From an uncultured Bacteroidales bacterium (GTDB lineage Bacteria > Bacteroidota > Bacteroidia > Bacteroidales > F082): 64,000 nucleotides of DNA. The stretch is from positions 124,001 through 188,000 of the forward strand of contig ONFO01000001.1 of assembly GCA_900317155.1 (NCBI GenBank), given 5' to 3'. Position 1 is the first letter of the stretch. Each line of letters opens with the position of its first letter. The translations under genes and the position numbers were made by a program. This document shows, one piece after another, positions 16,287 through 24,880 of this stretch. The notes beneath the pieces are model-generated. The model saw nothing but the letters and a program-made list of their open reading frames with translations, was not told the DNA's origin and searched no databases.

Positions 16287-18860
16287 TTATCTGACGACCA
16301 CCTTTTTGGTCAAAGTGCCCTCTTTTCCAGTAGCCACAAAGAAGTAGATTCCTTTTGCGCGACCTTCCATACTGTACTCCAATTCGTTGATCTCAGAGCC
16401 GTTGTAGGTTTGGATATTATCGACCAAACTTCCCATCATGTCATACACTTTGATATCCACTTTGCCTGTAAGATGGTCGAAAACAAGCTTCATTTGGCCA
16501 TCGTTCGGATTAGGGATTACATCGAATCCAATGGTCTCCGTGCCTGTCTCTTCAAGGCCATAAAACGAACAGACGAACCATTGTCTTTGCTCAATGCCCT
16601 CAGAGGTACAACGGTTGAAAACCCGAGCTGTCAGCCAAACGGTGTCGCTCACATAGTTCAGGACGTACATTTTGCATTGTTTGCCTTTGTCGCCGAAAGG
16701 TTCGAGCCTCCATGGCATTGGCTCTTCGAAGCTCCATGTGACGGTGTCCCAAATACAATTTGGGTTGGTGTCCCAAACTTGAAAATCGTATGTGTTGATT
16801 TGGAATTCGGTAGCGGTGATGACCCAGTGAGGGGATTTATTTGTGGTATCCATGGGGTAGATTTCGGTGGGTGAAGGCGTGTAATTGATGGTAAGGTCTA
16901 AGTCAATGATACTGTCACATCCATTTTGGGCCTGACTTTCGTATGTATAATGTCCTGACTCAGTCAGATAGCCACCATTAGCAAACCGCCATGGGTATTT
17001 GTTGCATGCAGTCTCGTTCAAACGGATGCTATAACCTTCCGCGAATGTAAGGTCAAGTACAAAGATTTCATTGCATCCTGTAGTGCCTACTATTGTGTCG
17101 TAATAAACACCATCATGCGAATAAATATGACCATGCCATGTGAACGAATCTTCGCATGTCGTCTCTATTTGTGTTGGATGCACTTGCTCGTGACCTATCG
17201 TAAGGTGCAGGGTAATGATGCTGTCGCAGCCAAGAGCCGTTTGGGTGGAATAGGGATAGTCGCCCGATGCCGTGTATGTGGCACCGTGCCAGGTGAATGT
17301 GTTGCAGGCGATTGCTGTTGTGTCGCTTTGGGCATCGTGTCCAATGGTCAGGTGCAGCACAAAGGTGCTGTCGCAAGCGCCGGGCGACTGGACAAAATCG
17401 GTGTAGGTGCCGCTTTCCGTATAGGTGGTTTCACGCCAAACGTAGTTGTTGCATGCTGTCACCTCTTCCTCGGAACTGAAGCTGCCGCTGATGTTGAGGT
17501 TCAAAATCAAAAGGCTGTCGCAGCCTGCGATGCTCTGTTCCAAATGCTCGTAAACCCCAGGTTCTGTGTAGGTTGTGTTGTGCCATTCGTATTCATCACA
17601 AGCCGTTACGTTGAGAAAAGTCGTGTCAACCGGGTTGATGGTCAGATGCAGCATTATTGTGCTGTCGCAGGATTCAGGCAATTGCACAATGTAGGAATAA
17701 GTGCCGCTTTCCGTATAGGTGGTTCCATGCCAATCATAGCTGTCGCATGCCGTGGCATACTCTTCCGAGAAAGGAGTCCTGACTTCTATCACTTTTGTAA
17801 GAAACAGAGAATCCATGTCCCTGTGAGGATTATGAAGCACGTTGGTCACAGTGTAAAAGCCGTCGGTGCTATAGGTGTGTGTGACTTGTTCCCCTTGCGC
17901 CGATGTGCCATCGCCAAAATACCACGTCACATCATCATAATTCCAGTTGGTCACCGCATTGAATTCTATCTCTTTGTTGGCGCAGAAATAATGGTCCTCT
18001 GGGATTTCCGTATGGTCCCAACCATCTATCGTCATGGTATAGGTGAAGTTTGTGCTAAAACTATGTGCCTTAAGGAAAACACCTGAATCAGCAAACTCGT
18101 CACCTACGTCGCAAATGGCCATTTTGATATGGTAACTCGACATGGGAACCACATCAAAGCTTACTTCCATCAAGGTAGTGAACCCGTCAAATTGGATGGT
18201 AGCACCGCCTGTATTGTCAATGTAATAAGCAGAATTGTGATTTAGGTTCACGTTATCTATGCTGACAACCTCTGTCGTTCCTGGTATCAAGGCCATGTTT
18301 TGATGGTCGTAATACCCTCCCGCCGGATTTGTGCCTTCAACAAAAAAGCCGAATACGTCATTATAACCTTGGCCGACATATTCCATGTATTCTTCGGAGC
18401 CGAAAACGAAACTGAAAGTCACTCTGTTATCCCATGGGATAAAATCAAACTCAAGCACTGCGACATCGGTTGTAGGTCCAGAGGCAATGGAAACTAGATT
18501 CTCATCATAATATGCTGTGCACGTTGAGGGAACCATTATTTCATCCGTGTCATTTGGGCCGACAGCGACACTCACCCCTCCAGATGCCAGGATGAGGCCG
18601 GTCTCCATGCCAATGTTAGTAGGTGTGCTACCCGTCTCGAACTTACCGATGAGGTTGCAACCAATGATTCCATCGGAACCGTTGAATTTGGCGTTTGAAA
18701 TGGTTACGCCATTGTCCAATAGAATGTTCCTGACCAACGAATCCGCTGTCCAGCCATTCAATTCGGATGCATCGGTCACGATAAGTTGGGCATTAAGATT
18801 TCCTATAGACGTGAGATTCAGGAATAAGGTAATCAAGAATAGTATGTTGTTTCTTTTCAT
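16287..18860 (-). CDS. T9SS-exported surface protein: choice-of-anchor L, PKD and six Cys repeats
   Basis: The 857-residue protein has a signal peptide (LNLTSIGNLNAQ). An N-terminal choice-of-anchor L domain follows (TFSFVFGSEEYMEYVGQGYNDVFGFFVEG near residues 145-170). A PKD domain has WYFGDGTSAQGEQVTHTYS near 320. Six repeats of about 49 residues follow the pattern C-x4-5-W-x5-YT-x-SG-x-Y, ending GCDS-x3-L-LTI, and a type A T9SS sorting domain closes the protein (FDVIPNPNDGQMKLVFD, GIYFFVATG, KKVVVR). It should be secreted and anchored on the cell surface, likely with an adhesive or structural role; that role is inference. It is the downstream member of a tandem pair. Confidence 0.9.
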   Translation of the reverse strand: MKRNNILFLITLFLNLTSIGNLNAQLIVTDASELNGWTADSLVRNILLDNGVTISNAKFNGSDGIIGCNLIGKFETGSTPTNIGMETGLILASGGVSVAVGPNDTDEIMVPSTCTAYYDENLVSIASGPTTDVAVLEFDFIPWDNRVTFSFVFGSEEYMEYVGQGYNDVFGFFVEGTNPAGGYYDHQNMALIPGTTEVVSIDNVNLNHNSAYYIDNTGGATIQFDGFTTLMEVSFDVVPMSSYHIKMAICDVGDEFADSGVFLKAHSFSTNFTYTMTIDGWDHTEIPEDHYFCANKEIEFNAVTNWNYDDVTWYFGDGTSAQGEQVTHTYSTDGFYTVTNVLHNPHRDMDSLFLTKVIEVRTPFSEEYATACDSYDWHGTTYTESGTYSYIVQLPESCDSTIMLHLTINPVDTTFLNVTACDEYEWHNTTYTEPGVYEHLEQSIAGCDSLLILNLNISGSFSSEEEVTACNNYVWRETTYTESGTYTDFVQSPGACDSTFVLHLTIGHDAQSDTTAIACNTFTWHGATYTASGDYPYSTQTALGCDSIITLHLTIGHEQVHPTQIETTCEDSFTWHGHIYSHDGVYYDTIVGTTGCNEIFVLDLTFAEGYSIRLNETACNKYPWRFANGGYLTESGHYTYESQAQNGCDSIIDLDLTINYTPSPTEIYPMDTTNKSPHWVITATEFQINTYDFQVWDTNPNCIWDTVTWSFEEPMPWRLEPFGDKGKQCKMYVLNYVSDTVWLTARVFNRCTSEGIEQRQWFVCSFYGLEETGTETIGFDVIPNPNDGQMKLVFDHLTGKVDIKVYDMMGSLVDNIQTYNGSEINELEYSMEGRAKGIYFFVATGKEGTLTKKVVVR

Positions 18861-18948
18861 GGTATGAAATTTTCATATAACGGCAAAAATACATAATTGT
18901 TGGGGAATATGGAAGGAAAACTGCTTGAAAATCAAAAAAAATATTTTT

Positions 18949-19041
18949 TGCACGCAGAATCCGCAGAACTCGCAAAACCTACTAGACGCAAATACTTCGT
19001 CGCAATGCGATTCATTTAATTCTGCGAGTTTTGTGGGTGGA
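18949..19041. repeat. Hairpin element downstream of a T9SS gene (copy 2)
   Basis: It begins TGCACGCAGAATCCGCAGAA and ends near AATTCTGCGAGTTTTGTG, so the outer arms are complementary but less perfect than in copy 1 (16154-16244). Size and position relative to the upstream T9SS gene are the same, so the element was probably duplicated together with the gene. Confidence 0.6.
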
Positions 19042-19071
19042 AAATACACGTCATTTTCAGGCAAAATGAGT

Positions 19072-21492
19072 TTATCTGACGATCACCTTTTTGCTCACAG
19101 TCCCCTCTTTTCCAGTAGCCACAAAGAAGTAGATTCCTTTTGCGCGACCTTCCATACTGTACTCCAATTCGTTGGTGTAAGAGCCGTTATAGGTTTGGAT
19201 ATTATCGACCAAACTTCCCATCATGTCATACACTTTGATATCCACTTTGCCTGTAAGATGGTCGAAAACAAGCTTCATTTGGCCGTCGTTCGGGTTGGGG
19301 AGTACATCGAATCCAATAGTCTCGGAGCTGGCTTCTTCAAGGCCATAAAACGAACAGACAAACCAGTATCTTTGCTCAATACCCTCAGGGACACACTGGT
19401 TGAAAGCGCGGGCTTTCAGCCAAACCGTGTCGTCCACATGATTCAGCACGTACATTTTGCATCGTTTGCCCTTTTCGCCGAAAGGCTCAAGCACCCATGA
19501 TAATGGTTCCTCGAAACTCCATGTAACGGTGTCCCAGTAACAATTGGGGTTGGTGTCCCAAAGTTGGAAATCGTATGCATTGATTTGGAATTCGGTGGCG
19601 GTGACAACCCAATGTGGGGCTTTATTTGTGGTGTCTAAGGGGTAGATTTCGGTGGGCTTAGGGGTGTAATGCACGGTAAGGTTCAGGTCAACGATACTGT
19701 CACATCCATCGTGAGTTTGGCCTTCAAATCTATAATGGCCTGATTCGGTCAGATAGCCGCCTGCAGCCGATGGCCAAGGATAGCTGTCGCACACCGTCTC
19801 ATTCAAATTGGTACTAAAGTCATCCTCTATGGTCAAGTCAAGAACATAGATATCGTTGCATCCTGCGGCATCCACTATCGTGTCGTAATATACGCCGGTT
19901 TGCGAATAGTTGTGGCCATGCCATGTGAAGGCCATGCAAGCAAAGGCAGTGGTGTCGGTTTGAGATTCGTGGCCGAGGGTCAGGTTCAGCACAAAGGTAC
20001 TGTCGCAAGCTCCAGGTGCTTGTACGAAATCGGTGTAAGTGCCGCTTTCCGTATAGGTGTTGCCTCTCCAATAATATTCATTGCACGTGGTTACCTCTTC
20101 CTCCGAGCTATAACTGTCACTGATATCAAGGCTTAAAATCAACAGACTGTCGCAGCCTGCCGTGTTCTGCTCCAGATGGGAGTAAACCCCTGATTCAGTG
20201 TAAGTTGTGTTGTACCATTCATATTCATCACAAGCCGTGATGTTGAGGTAGGTCGTATCGATAGGATTGATGGTCAAATAAAGCATCAGCGTGCTGTCGC
20301 AGGCACCAGGTGTCTCGATGACATGGGTGTAAGTGCCACTTTCCGTATAGTTGGTTCCCTGCCAATAATAGCTATCGCAAGCGGTGGCGTATTCTTCTGA
20401 CAAGGGTGTCCTGACTTCTATCACTTTGCTGAGATAAATGGAATCCGTATCCCGATGCGGGTTATGAAGCACATTGGTCACGGTGTAAAAACCGTCAGTG
20501 CTGTAGGTGTGTGTGACTTGTTCTCCTTGAGCCGATGTGCCATCACCAAAATACCAAACCACATCATCATAATTCCAGTTGGTCACCGTGTTGAAATCTA
20601 TACCTTGATTGGCGCAGAAATAGTGGTTTTCAGGAATTTCTGTGTAATACCATTCATCGATCATCATGCTGTAGGAGAAATTGGTGCTGAAACTATGTGC
20701 TTCGAGAAAAACGCCTGAATCATACATTTCATCAACCACATCACTAATGGCCATTTTGATATGGTAATTCGACATTGGTACGACATTGAAACTTACTTCT
20801 ATCAAGGTGGTAAAACCGTCGAATTGGATGGTGGGACCCCAAGAGTTGTCGACGTAGTAGTCTGAATTGTGGTTTAAGTTCACATTGTTTATGCTCACCA
20901 CCTCAGTCGTTCCAGGTATCAAAGCCATGTTCTGATGGTCATAAAACCCTCCCATCGGATTGATGCCTTCCACGAAAAAGCCAAAAACGTCATTGTAGTC
21001 TGTGCCAACGAATTCCATGTATTCTTCGGAGCCGAACACGAAACTGAAAGACACGATGTCATCCCATGGGACAAAATCAAACTCAAGTACGGCCACGTCA
21101 TTCGTGGGTCCCGAAGCGATGGATGCTAAATCACTATCGTAATAGTTTGGACAGTTCGAGGGAACACTTAGCCCTCCTTCGTTGTTTGGGCCTACGGCGA
21201 CGCTTATCCCGCCTGAGGCCAGGATTATGCCGGATTCCATGCCTATGTTGGTTGGTGTCGCTCCAGTCTCGAATATTCCAATGCTGTTGCAATCAATGAT
21301 CCTGTCAGAGCCGTTGAATCTGGCATTGGAAATGGTAACGCCATCGTCCAAAAGAACGTTCCTGACCAATGAATCCGCATTCCAACCTTGAAGAGCAGAT
21401 ACTTCTGTCACAATGAGTTGGGCGTAAAGTCTTCCTGAATATATTAAGCTGATAAGCAGTGCGATTAGGATGAGTAAGCTGTTTTTTTTCAT
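19072..21492 (-). CDS. T9SS-exported surface protein, tandem paralogue with five Cys repeats
   Basis: The 806-residue protein has the same order of parts as its neighbour at 16287-18860: signal peptide (SGRLYAQ), choice-of-anchor L domain (FVFGSEEYMEFVGTDYNDVFGFF), PKD domain (WYFGDGTSAQGEQ), Cys repeats and a type A sorting domain (FDVLPNPNDGQMKLVFD). It has five repeats instead of six, and the 51-residue length difference is accounted for by that one repeat. It is probably a secreted surface adhesin or structural protein. The DNA encoding the sorting domain is almost identical to the neighbour, while the rest is clearly diverged. Confidence 0.9.
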   Translation of the reverse strand: MKKNSLLILIALLISLIYSGRLYAQLIVTEVSALQGWNADSLVRNVLLDDGVTISNARFNGSDRIIDCNSIGIFETGATPTNIGMESGIILASGGISVAVGPNNEGGLSVPSNCPNYYDSDLASIASGPTNDVAVLEFDFVPWDDIVSFSFVFGSEEYMEFVGTDYNDVFGFFVEGINPMGGFYDHQNMALIPGTTEVVSINNVNLNHNSDYYVDNSWGPTIQFDGFTTLIEVSFNVVPMSNYHIKMAISDVVDEMYDSGVFLEAHSFSTNFSYSMMIDEWYYTEIPENHYFCANQGIDFNTVTNWNYDDVVWYFGDGTSAQGEQVTHTYSTDGFYTVTNVLHNPHRDTDSIYLSKVIEVRTPLSEEYATACDSYYWQGTNYTESGTYTHVIETPGACDSTLMLYLTINPIDTTYLNITACDEYEWYNTTYTESGVYSHLEQNTAGCDSLLILSLDISDSYSSEEEVTTCNEYYWRGNTYTESGTYTDFVQAPGACDSTFVLNLTLGHESQTDTTAFACMAFTWHGHNYSQTGVYYDTIVDAAGCNDIYVLDLTIEDDFSTNLNETVCDSYPWPSAAGGYLTESGHYRFEGQTHDGCDSIVDLNLTVHYTPKPTEIYPLDTTNKAPHWVVTATEFQINAYDFQLWDTNPNCYWDTVTWSFEEPLSWVLEPFGEKGKRCKMYVLNHVDDTVWLKARAFNQCVPEGIEQRYWFVCSFYGLEEASSETIGFDVLPNPNDGQMKLVFDHLTGKVDIKVYDMMGSLVDNIQTYNGSYTNELEYSMEGRAKGIYFFVATGKEGTVSKKVIVR

Positions 21493-21616
21493 TTTTTATG
21501 TTCCTTCTTGTCGGGAGCAAAAATACATATTTTTGGAAATAAAGTGAGAAAAATGATTGAAAAACCGAAAAATTGATTTTTGATAGATTTTGTGTGAAGC
21601 AAATTCATGAAATGCC

Positions 21617-21624
21617 TAATTTTG
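21617..21624 (+). promoter_or_regulatory. -7 element of the MATE gene, near-leaderless
   Basis: TAATTTTG ends only 4 bases before the ATG at 21629. If it is the -7 box, transcription would begin at or next to the start codon. A TTG at 21590-21592 is 24 bases upstream, slightly long for a -33 box. Confidence 0.5.
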
Positions 21625-21628
21625 CGGC

Positions 21629-22957
21629 ATGATTAAAACCACTGTATCAAACAAGGAAATCTGGCGTATTGCTTACCCTATCATGTTGGGCAACCTAGCA
21701 CAGACCATCATCACTTTTACCGACACTGCTTTCTTGGGTCACCTCGGCACCATCGAGCTGAGTGCCTCCATGATGGCGGGTTTGTATTACTTCGTTTTCA
21801 CCACTCTTGCGATGGGCTTTGCCGTCGGCATACAGATCTTCATCGCACGGCGATTTGGCGAGGGCAACTACAGCAAAATCGGTGTGGTGTTTCAGCATGG
21901 AGCCTTGTTTGTCTTGGGGTTGGGCATGCTGCTTTTCGGCATCTTGTTCTTCTTCAGCCATAGGCTACTTCATGTCATCATCGAATCCGAAAACATCTAT
22001 TTGGCGGCCAATGAATATTTGAGATTCAGGCAATTCGGCATCATGTTCGTGGTGTTTAACTTCCTGTTCCGCTCCTTCTATGTCGGCATCAGCAGCACCC
22101 AAGTCATCACCTTCTCGACCATCATCATGGCTGTGGTCAACATCTTCTTCGACTGGGCCTTGATTTTTGGCAATGTGGGTTTGCCCGAGATGGGCATTGG
22201 CGGTGCAGCATTGGCCTCGCTGTTGGCTGAAATCACGGCGTTTTTCTTCTTCTGGATTTATACCTACATCAAGATACCGCACAAGGAATACGGCATGTTT
22301 CGTTGGCACAAGTGGCAGCCTGCCTTGATGGGCGACATTCTCAAGGTGGCCTTCCCGAGCATGATACAGCGCCTGTTTTCGTTTGGCGCCTGGTTCATCT
22401 TTTTCGTCATGATTGAAAAGATGGGCGAGACCGCCATTGGTGTCTCTTCTGTGGTCCGTAGCACCTATATGATCCTTATCATCCCGGGCATCGCCTTTGC
22501 CTCGACCGCTAACACTTTGACGAGCCGCATCATCGGTGAGGGCAAAAGCAATGAGGTGATGTCGAGCATTTGGAAAGTGGTGAAAAACAGTTTTTTGTGT
22601 GGTGTGGTTTTAGTTGTAGTAGTGGCAACCATCCCACAACTCGTCCTTCAGATTTACACGGACGACCTCGCTTTGGCACAGGCAGCCATCCCTTCCGTGT
22701 ATGTGATATGTGTCGCCACACTATTGGGGGCTTTCTCCATGACCTTCTTCGAGGCTGTTTCGGGCACGGGCAACACCACGGCGGCCATGGCTTTGGAGTT
22801 TGGCATCCTCATCATCTACATCATCTATGTCTTCCTGATGTCGAAGACCTCCACCATTGCCGGCGTGTGGACTGCCGAGTGGGTCTACAACATCTCCATT
22901 GGCTTGATTTCGTTGGTCTACATCTGGAAGGCGGACTGGGGGAAGAAGAGGATTTGA
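21629..22957 (+). CDS. MATE-family multidrug/sodium antiporter
   Basis: The 442-residue protein has about twelve hydrophobic helices. The MATE N-lobe signature is YPIMLGNLAQTIITFTDTAFLGHLG, and the C-lobe repeat is FPSMIQRLFSFGAWFIFFVMIEKMG. It would export cationic drugs or metabolites using a Na+ or H+ gradient. It is monocistronic as far as seen: REP hairpins follow its stop. The protein looks complete and the length is usual for the family. Confidence 0.93.
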   Translation: MIKTTVSNKEIWRIAYPIMLGNLAQTIITFTDTAFLGHLGTIELSASMMAGLYYFVFTTLAMGFAVGIQIFIARRFGEGNYSKIGVVFQHGALFVLGLGMLLFGILFFFSHRLLHVIIESENIYLAANEYLRFRQFGIMFVVFNFLFRSFYVGISSTQVITFSTIIMAVVNIFFDWALIFGNVGLPEMGIGGAALASLLAEITAFFFFWIYTYIKIPHKEYGMFRWHKWQPALMGDILKVAFPSMIQRLFSFGAWFIFFVMIEKMGETAIGVSSVVRSTYMILIIPGIAFASTANTLTSRIIGEGKSNEVMSSIWKVVKNSFLCGVVLVVVVATIPQLVLQIYTDDLALAQAAIPSVYVICVATLLGAFSMTFFEAVSGTGNTTAAMALEFGILIIYIIYVFLMSKTSTIAGVWTAEWVYNISIGLISLVYIWKADWGKKRI

Positions 22958-22963
22958 GGTAAC

Positions 22964-23075
22964 TTTTTGCGGAGGTTGAAACCTCCGATGAGGTATGGTC
23001 GTACCGCTGTTTTTTTTTGCAGAGGTTGAAACCTCCGATGAATTAGGGTTGTCCTTTCAGGACTTTGCTGAATTG
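22964..23075 (+). repeat. Two REP-like hairpin elements in tandem
   Basis: The first has the hairpin GGAGGTTGAAACCTCC at 22971-22986, then GATGAGGTATGG and a degenerate second hairpin. The second has AGAGGTTGAAACCTCC at 23021-23036, then GATGAATTAGGGTT and a second hairpin GTCCTTTCAGGAC at 23051-23063. Both start after a T-run. The same two-hairpin unit recurs around the Y1 transposase gene (27935-28251). Position directly after the MATE stop suggests the elements may also act as terminators. Confidence 0.8.
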
Positions 23076-23093
23076 AAAGATTAACAACAGAAT

Positions 23094-24029
23094 ATGAAAA
23101 CTCCTGCATTATTCAAGGAATATATCTGGTTGGTGAATACCATACACGGTGCCAAGCGGATTTCGTTTGCCGACATCAACGAGGGATGGCTCCGGACGGA
23201 GATGAGCGAAGGCATCCCGTTGAGCCGCACCACCTTCAATCGCCATAAGGACGCCATCGAGGACATCTTCGGTATCTACATCGACTGCGATAGGAGGGAT
23301 GGCTACCGCTATTTCATCGGCAACGAAGAAGTGCTGCATGAGGACTCGGTGCAGAACTGGATGCTTTCCACGCTGACGGTGAACAACCTCATCAGCGAGA
23401 GCATGGGCTTGCAACGCCGCATCGTGCTCGAGAACATCCCATCCAATGGCGAGCTGCTGGAGCGGGTGCTTCGTGCCATGAATGAAGGTAAGAAAGTCAC
23501 GGTGCGGTATCGGCGTTACCAGGCCAAGGAGGCGAGGACGTTCAATTTGTCTCCATATTGCATCAAGCTGTTCCGGCAAAGGTGGTATCTGTTGGGCCGT
23601 TTCGACGATGGTGGCTTTGCCATGTTCTCGTTCGACCGCATGGAAGACATCACAGCTACCGATGAAACCTTCAAGATGGACTCCGACTTCGATGCGACGG
23701 AGTTTTTCGGCGAGTGCTACGGTGTGGTCATCGGCGACGGCAGTAAGCCCGTGCGCGTTGTGCTCCGTGCCTATGGTATGGAGTGGTATTATCTGCGTGA
23801 CTTGCCTTTGCACCATACACAAAAGGAACTCCAATGCGATGAGCAACAAGACTTTGCCGACTTTGAACTCAATTTGCGTCCCACCACTGACTTCAAGGGG
23901 CAGCTGCTTTCGCGCGGTGCCTGGCTGAAAGTGCTTGAACCGCAATGGTTGGCCGATGAAATGCGGCAATGGCATGAGGACGCGGCGGGGATGTATCAAA
24001 CAAGAATTATCAAAGAAAAAGTTATATAA
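23094..24029 (+). CDS. WYL-domain transcriptional regulator
   Basis: The 311-residue protein has an N-terminal winged-helix-like region (residues 1-75; SRTTFNRHKDAIEDIFGIYIDCDRR resembles the DNA-binding helix of YafY-type regulators). A WYL domain follows at about 130-215 (VTVRYRRYQAKEARTFNLSPYCIKLFRQRWYLLGRF), and then a WCX C-terminal extension. WYL proteins bind nucleic acid or nucleotide ligands and are often found as regulators in defence islands. This one sits just ahead of HIRAN, sirtuin and GmrSD genes, but does not share an obvious operon with them. Confidence 0.88.
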   Translation: MKTPALFKEYIWLVNTIHGAKRISFADINEGWLRTEMSEGIPLSRTTFNRHKDAIEDIFGIYIDCDRRDGYRYFIGNEEVLHEDSVQNWMLSTLTVNNLISESMGLQRRIVLENIPSNGELLERVLRAMNEGKKVTVRYRRYQAKEARTFNLSPYCIKLFRQRWYLLGRFDDGGFAMFSFDRMEDITATDETFKMDSDFDATEFFGECYGVVIGDGSKPVRVVLRAYGMEWYYLRDLPLHHTQKELQCDEQQDFADFELNLRPTTDFKGQLLSRGAWLKVLEPQWLADEMRQWHEDAAGMYQTRIIKEKVI

Positions 24030-24161
24030 AACACGAATTATCAGAAATATATCACGAATTGTCATTAATTGCAATTTTTGAAAAATTGACTTTGTCGAAA
24101 TCTCCGATTCGGCGGAGCCAATCTTCGATTTCGTGTCCAATTCATGGAAATTTGTGTAAAA

Positions 24162-24255
24162 AAATGAAAAAACTTTGAGCTTGTACCGTGATTTGGAACA
24201 ACGTGCTTCTATTTTTGCCTCGTAATTCGATATTAAACCCTAAAAAACAACAAAA
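24162..24255 (+). promoter_or_regulatory. Promoter and leader of the HIRAN gene (twin of 28376-28470)
   Basis: The segment holds the words GATTTGGAACA (24190-24200) and CTATTTTTGC (24209-24218, containing a TATTTTTG -7 box). It aligns over about 90 bases with 28376-28470, at roughly three quarters identity by eye. The exact -33 box is uncertain because TTG spacings are 14 or 26. The conserved words are good candidates for a shared operator plus promoter. Confidence 0.6.
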
Positions 24256-24257
24256 TT

Positions 24258-24611
24258 ATGGAAGCTAAAAAGAAGTATTTCATGGACTGCCATCTGGCAG
24301 GAAGGATGTATCACGAAGCCGACGAGGTCTGGGACAAGCTGAAGGTCGGGACGAAAGTGGAACTGGTGCGCGAGGCCGACAACCGCTACGACCCCAACGC
24401 GGTGATGGTCTGCTACAACGACCAAGAGAACGACGAGCAAGTCTGCCTCGGCTACATTCCACGTTCCCAAAACAACACCATCGCCCTAATGATGGATATG
24501 GACTACACCAACATCTTCGAATGCCGCATCAGCCAAATCGACGAGCGGGCGCATCCCGAGCAACAGGTGCATTTGGTGATTAAGGTTAAAAGAAATGAAA
24601 GGAGAGAGTAA
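24258..24611 (+). CDS. HIRAN-domain small protein
   Basis: The 117-residue protein is almost wholly a HIRAN domain: LVREADNRYDPNAVMVCY near residues 37-54, LGYIPRSQNNTIALMMDM near 68-85, then a closing strand (CRISQIDERAHP). HIRAN domains recognise DNA ends, damaged or single-stranded DNA in larger repair helicases such as HLTF; stand-alone bacterial versions have no settled role. It is followed 2 bases later by a zinc-ribbon protein, so the two are one operon. A DNA-related function is inference from the domain. Confidence 0.85.
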   Translation: MEAKKKYFMDCHLAGRMYHEADEVWDKLKVGTKVELVREADNRYDPNAVMVCYNDQENDEQVCLGYIPRSQNNTIALMMDMDYTNIFECRISQIDERAHPEQQVHLVIKVKRNERRE

Positions 24612-24613
24612 TT

Positions 24614-24823
24614 ATGGCTCAGTTATATACAATTAAATGTCCCAAATGCGGGGAACAATTTATGGTGTCCAAAGGGGTACTCATGAGTTGGGATTTTTCT
24701 CAGCCCATTCCTAAAGAATATTGGGATGAAACACCTTTCAATTGTCCCCAATGCAATCATACCATGTGTGTGCTTGACGAAGATTTCAGAAACCACATAA
24801 TTCAGGTGATCTATGCCGATTAA
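24614..24823 (+). CDS. Small zinc-ribbon protein
   Basis: The 69-residue protein has two Cys pairs, CPKCGEQF near residue 9 and CPQCNHTMC near 44, spaced as a zinc ribbon, and little else. A purine-rich GGAGAGAG stretch lies ahead of the ATG. It follows the HIRAN gene with a 2-base gap. No named family is recognised. It may bind nucleic acid or a protein partner, but the sequence shows only the metal site. Confidence 0.65.
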   Translation: MAQLYTIKCPKCGEQFMVSKGVLMSWDFSQPIPKEYWDETPFNCPQCNHTMCVLDEDFRNHIIQVIYAD

Positions 24824-24880
24824 ATAGTTAGTGTATTGGAATTTTTGTAGTTTTGCAAAACGGAATTAAATCATAATGCG

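Noticed and set aside
17113-17760. Internal DNA repeats as a CRISPR or microsatellite
   Set aside because: These are coding repeats of the Cys-rich T9SS protein, diverged at DNA level.
23109-24140. Open frame of 343 codons opposite the WYL gene
   Set aside because: No recognisable domain, and the WYL frame has clear domain motifs.
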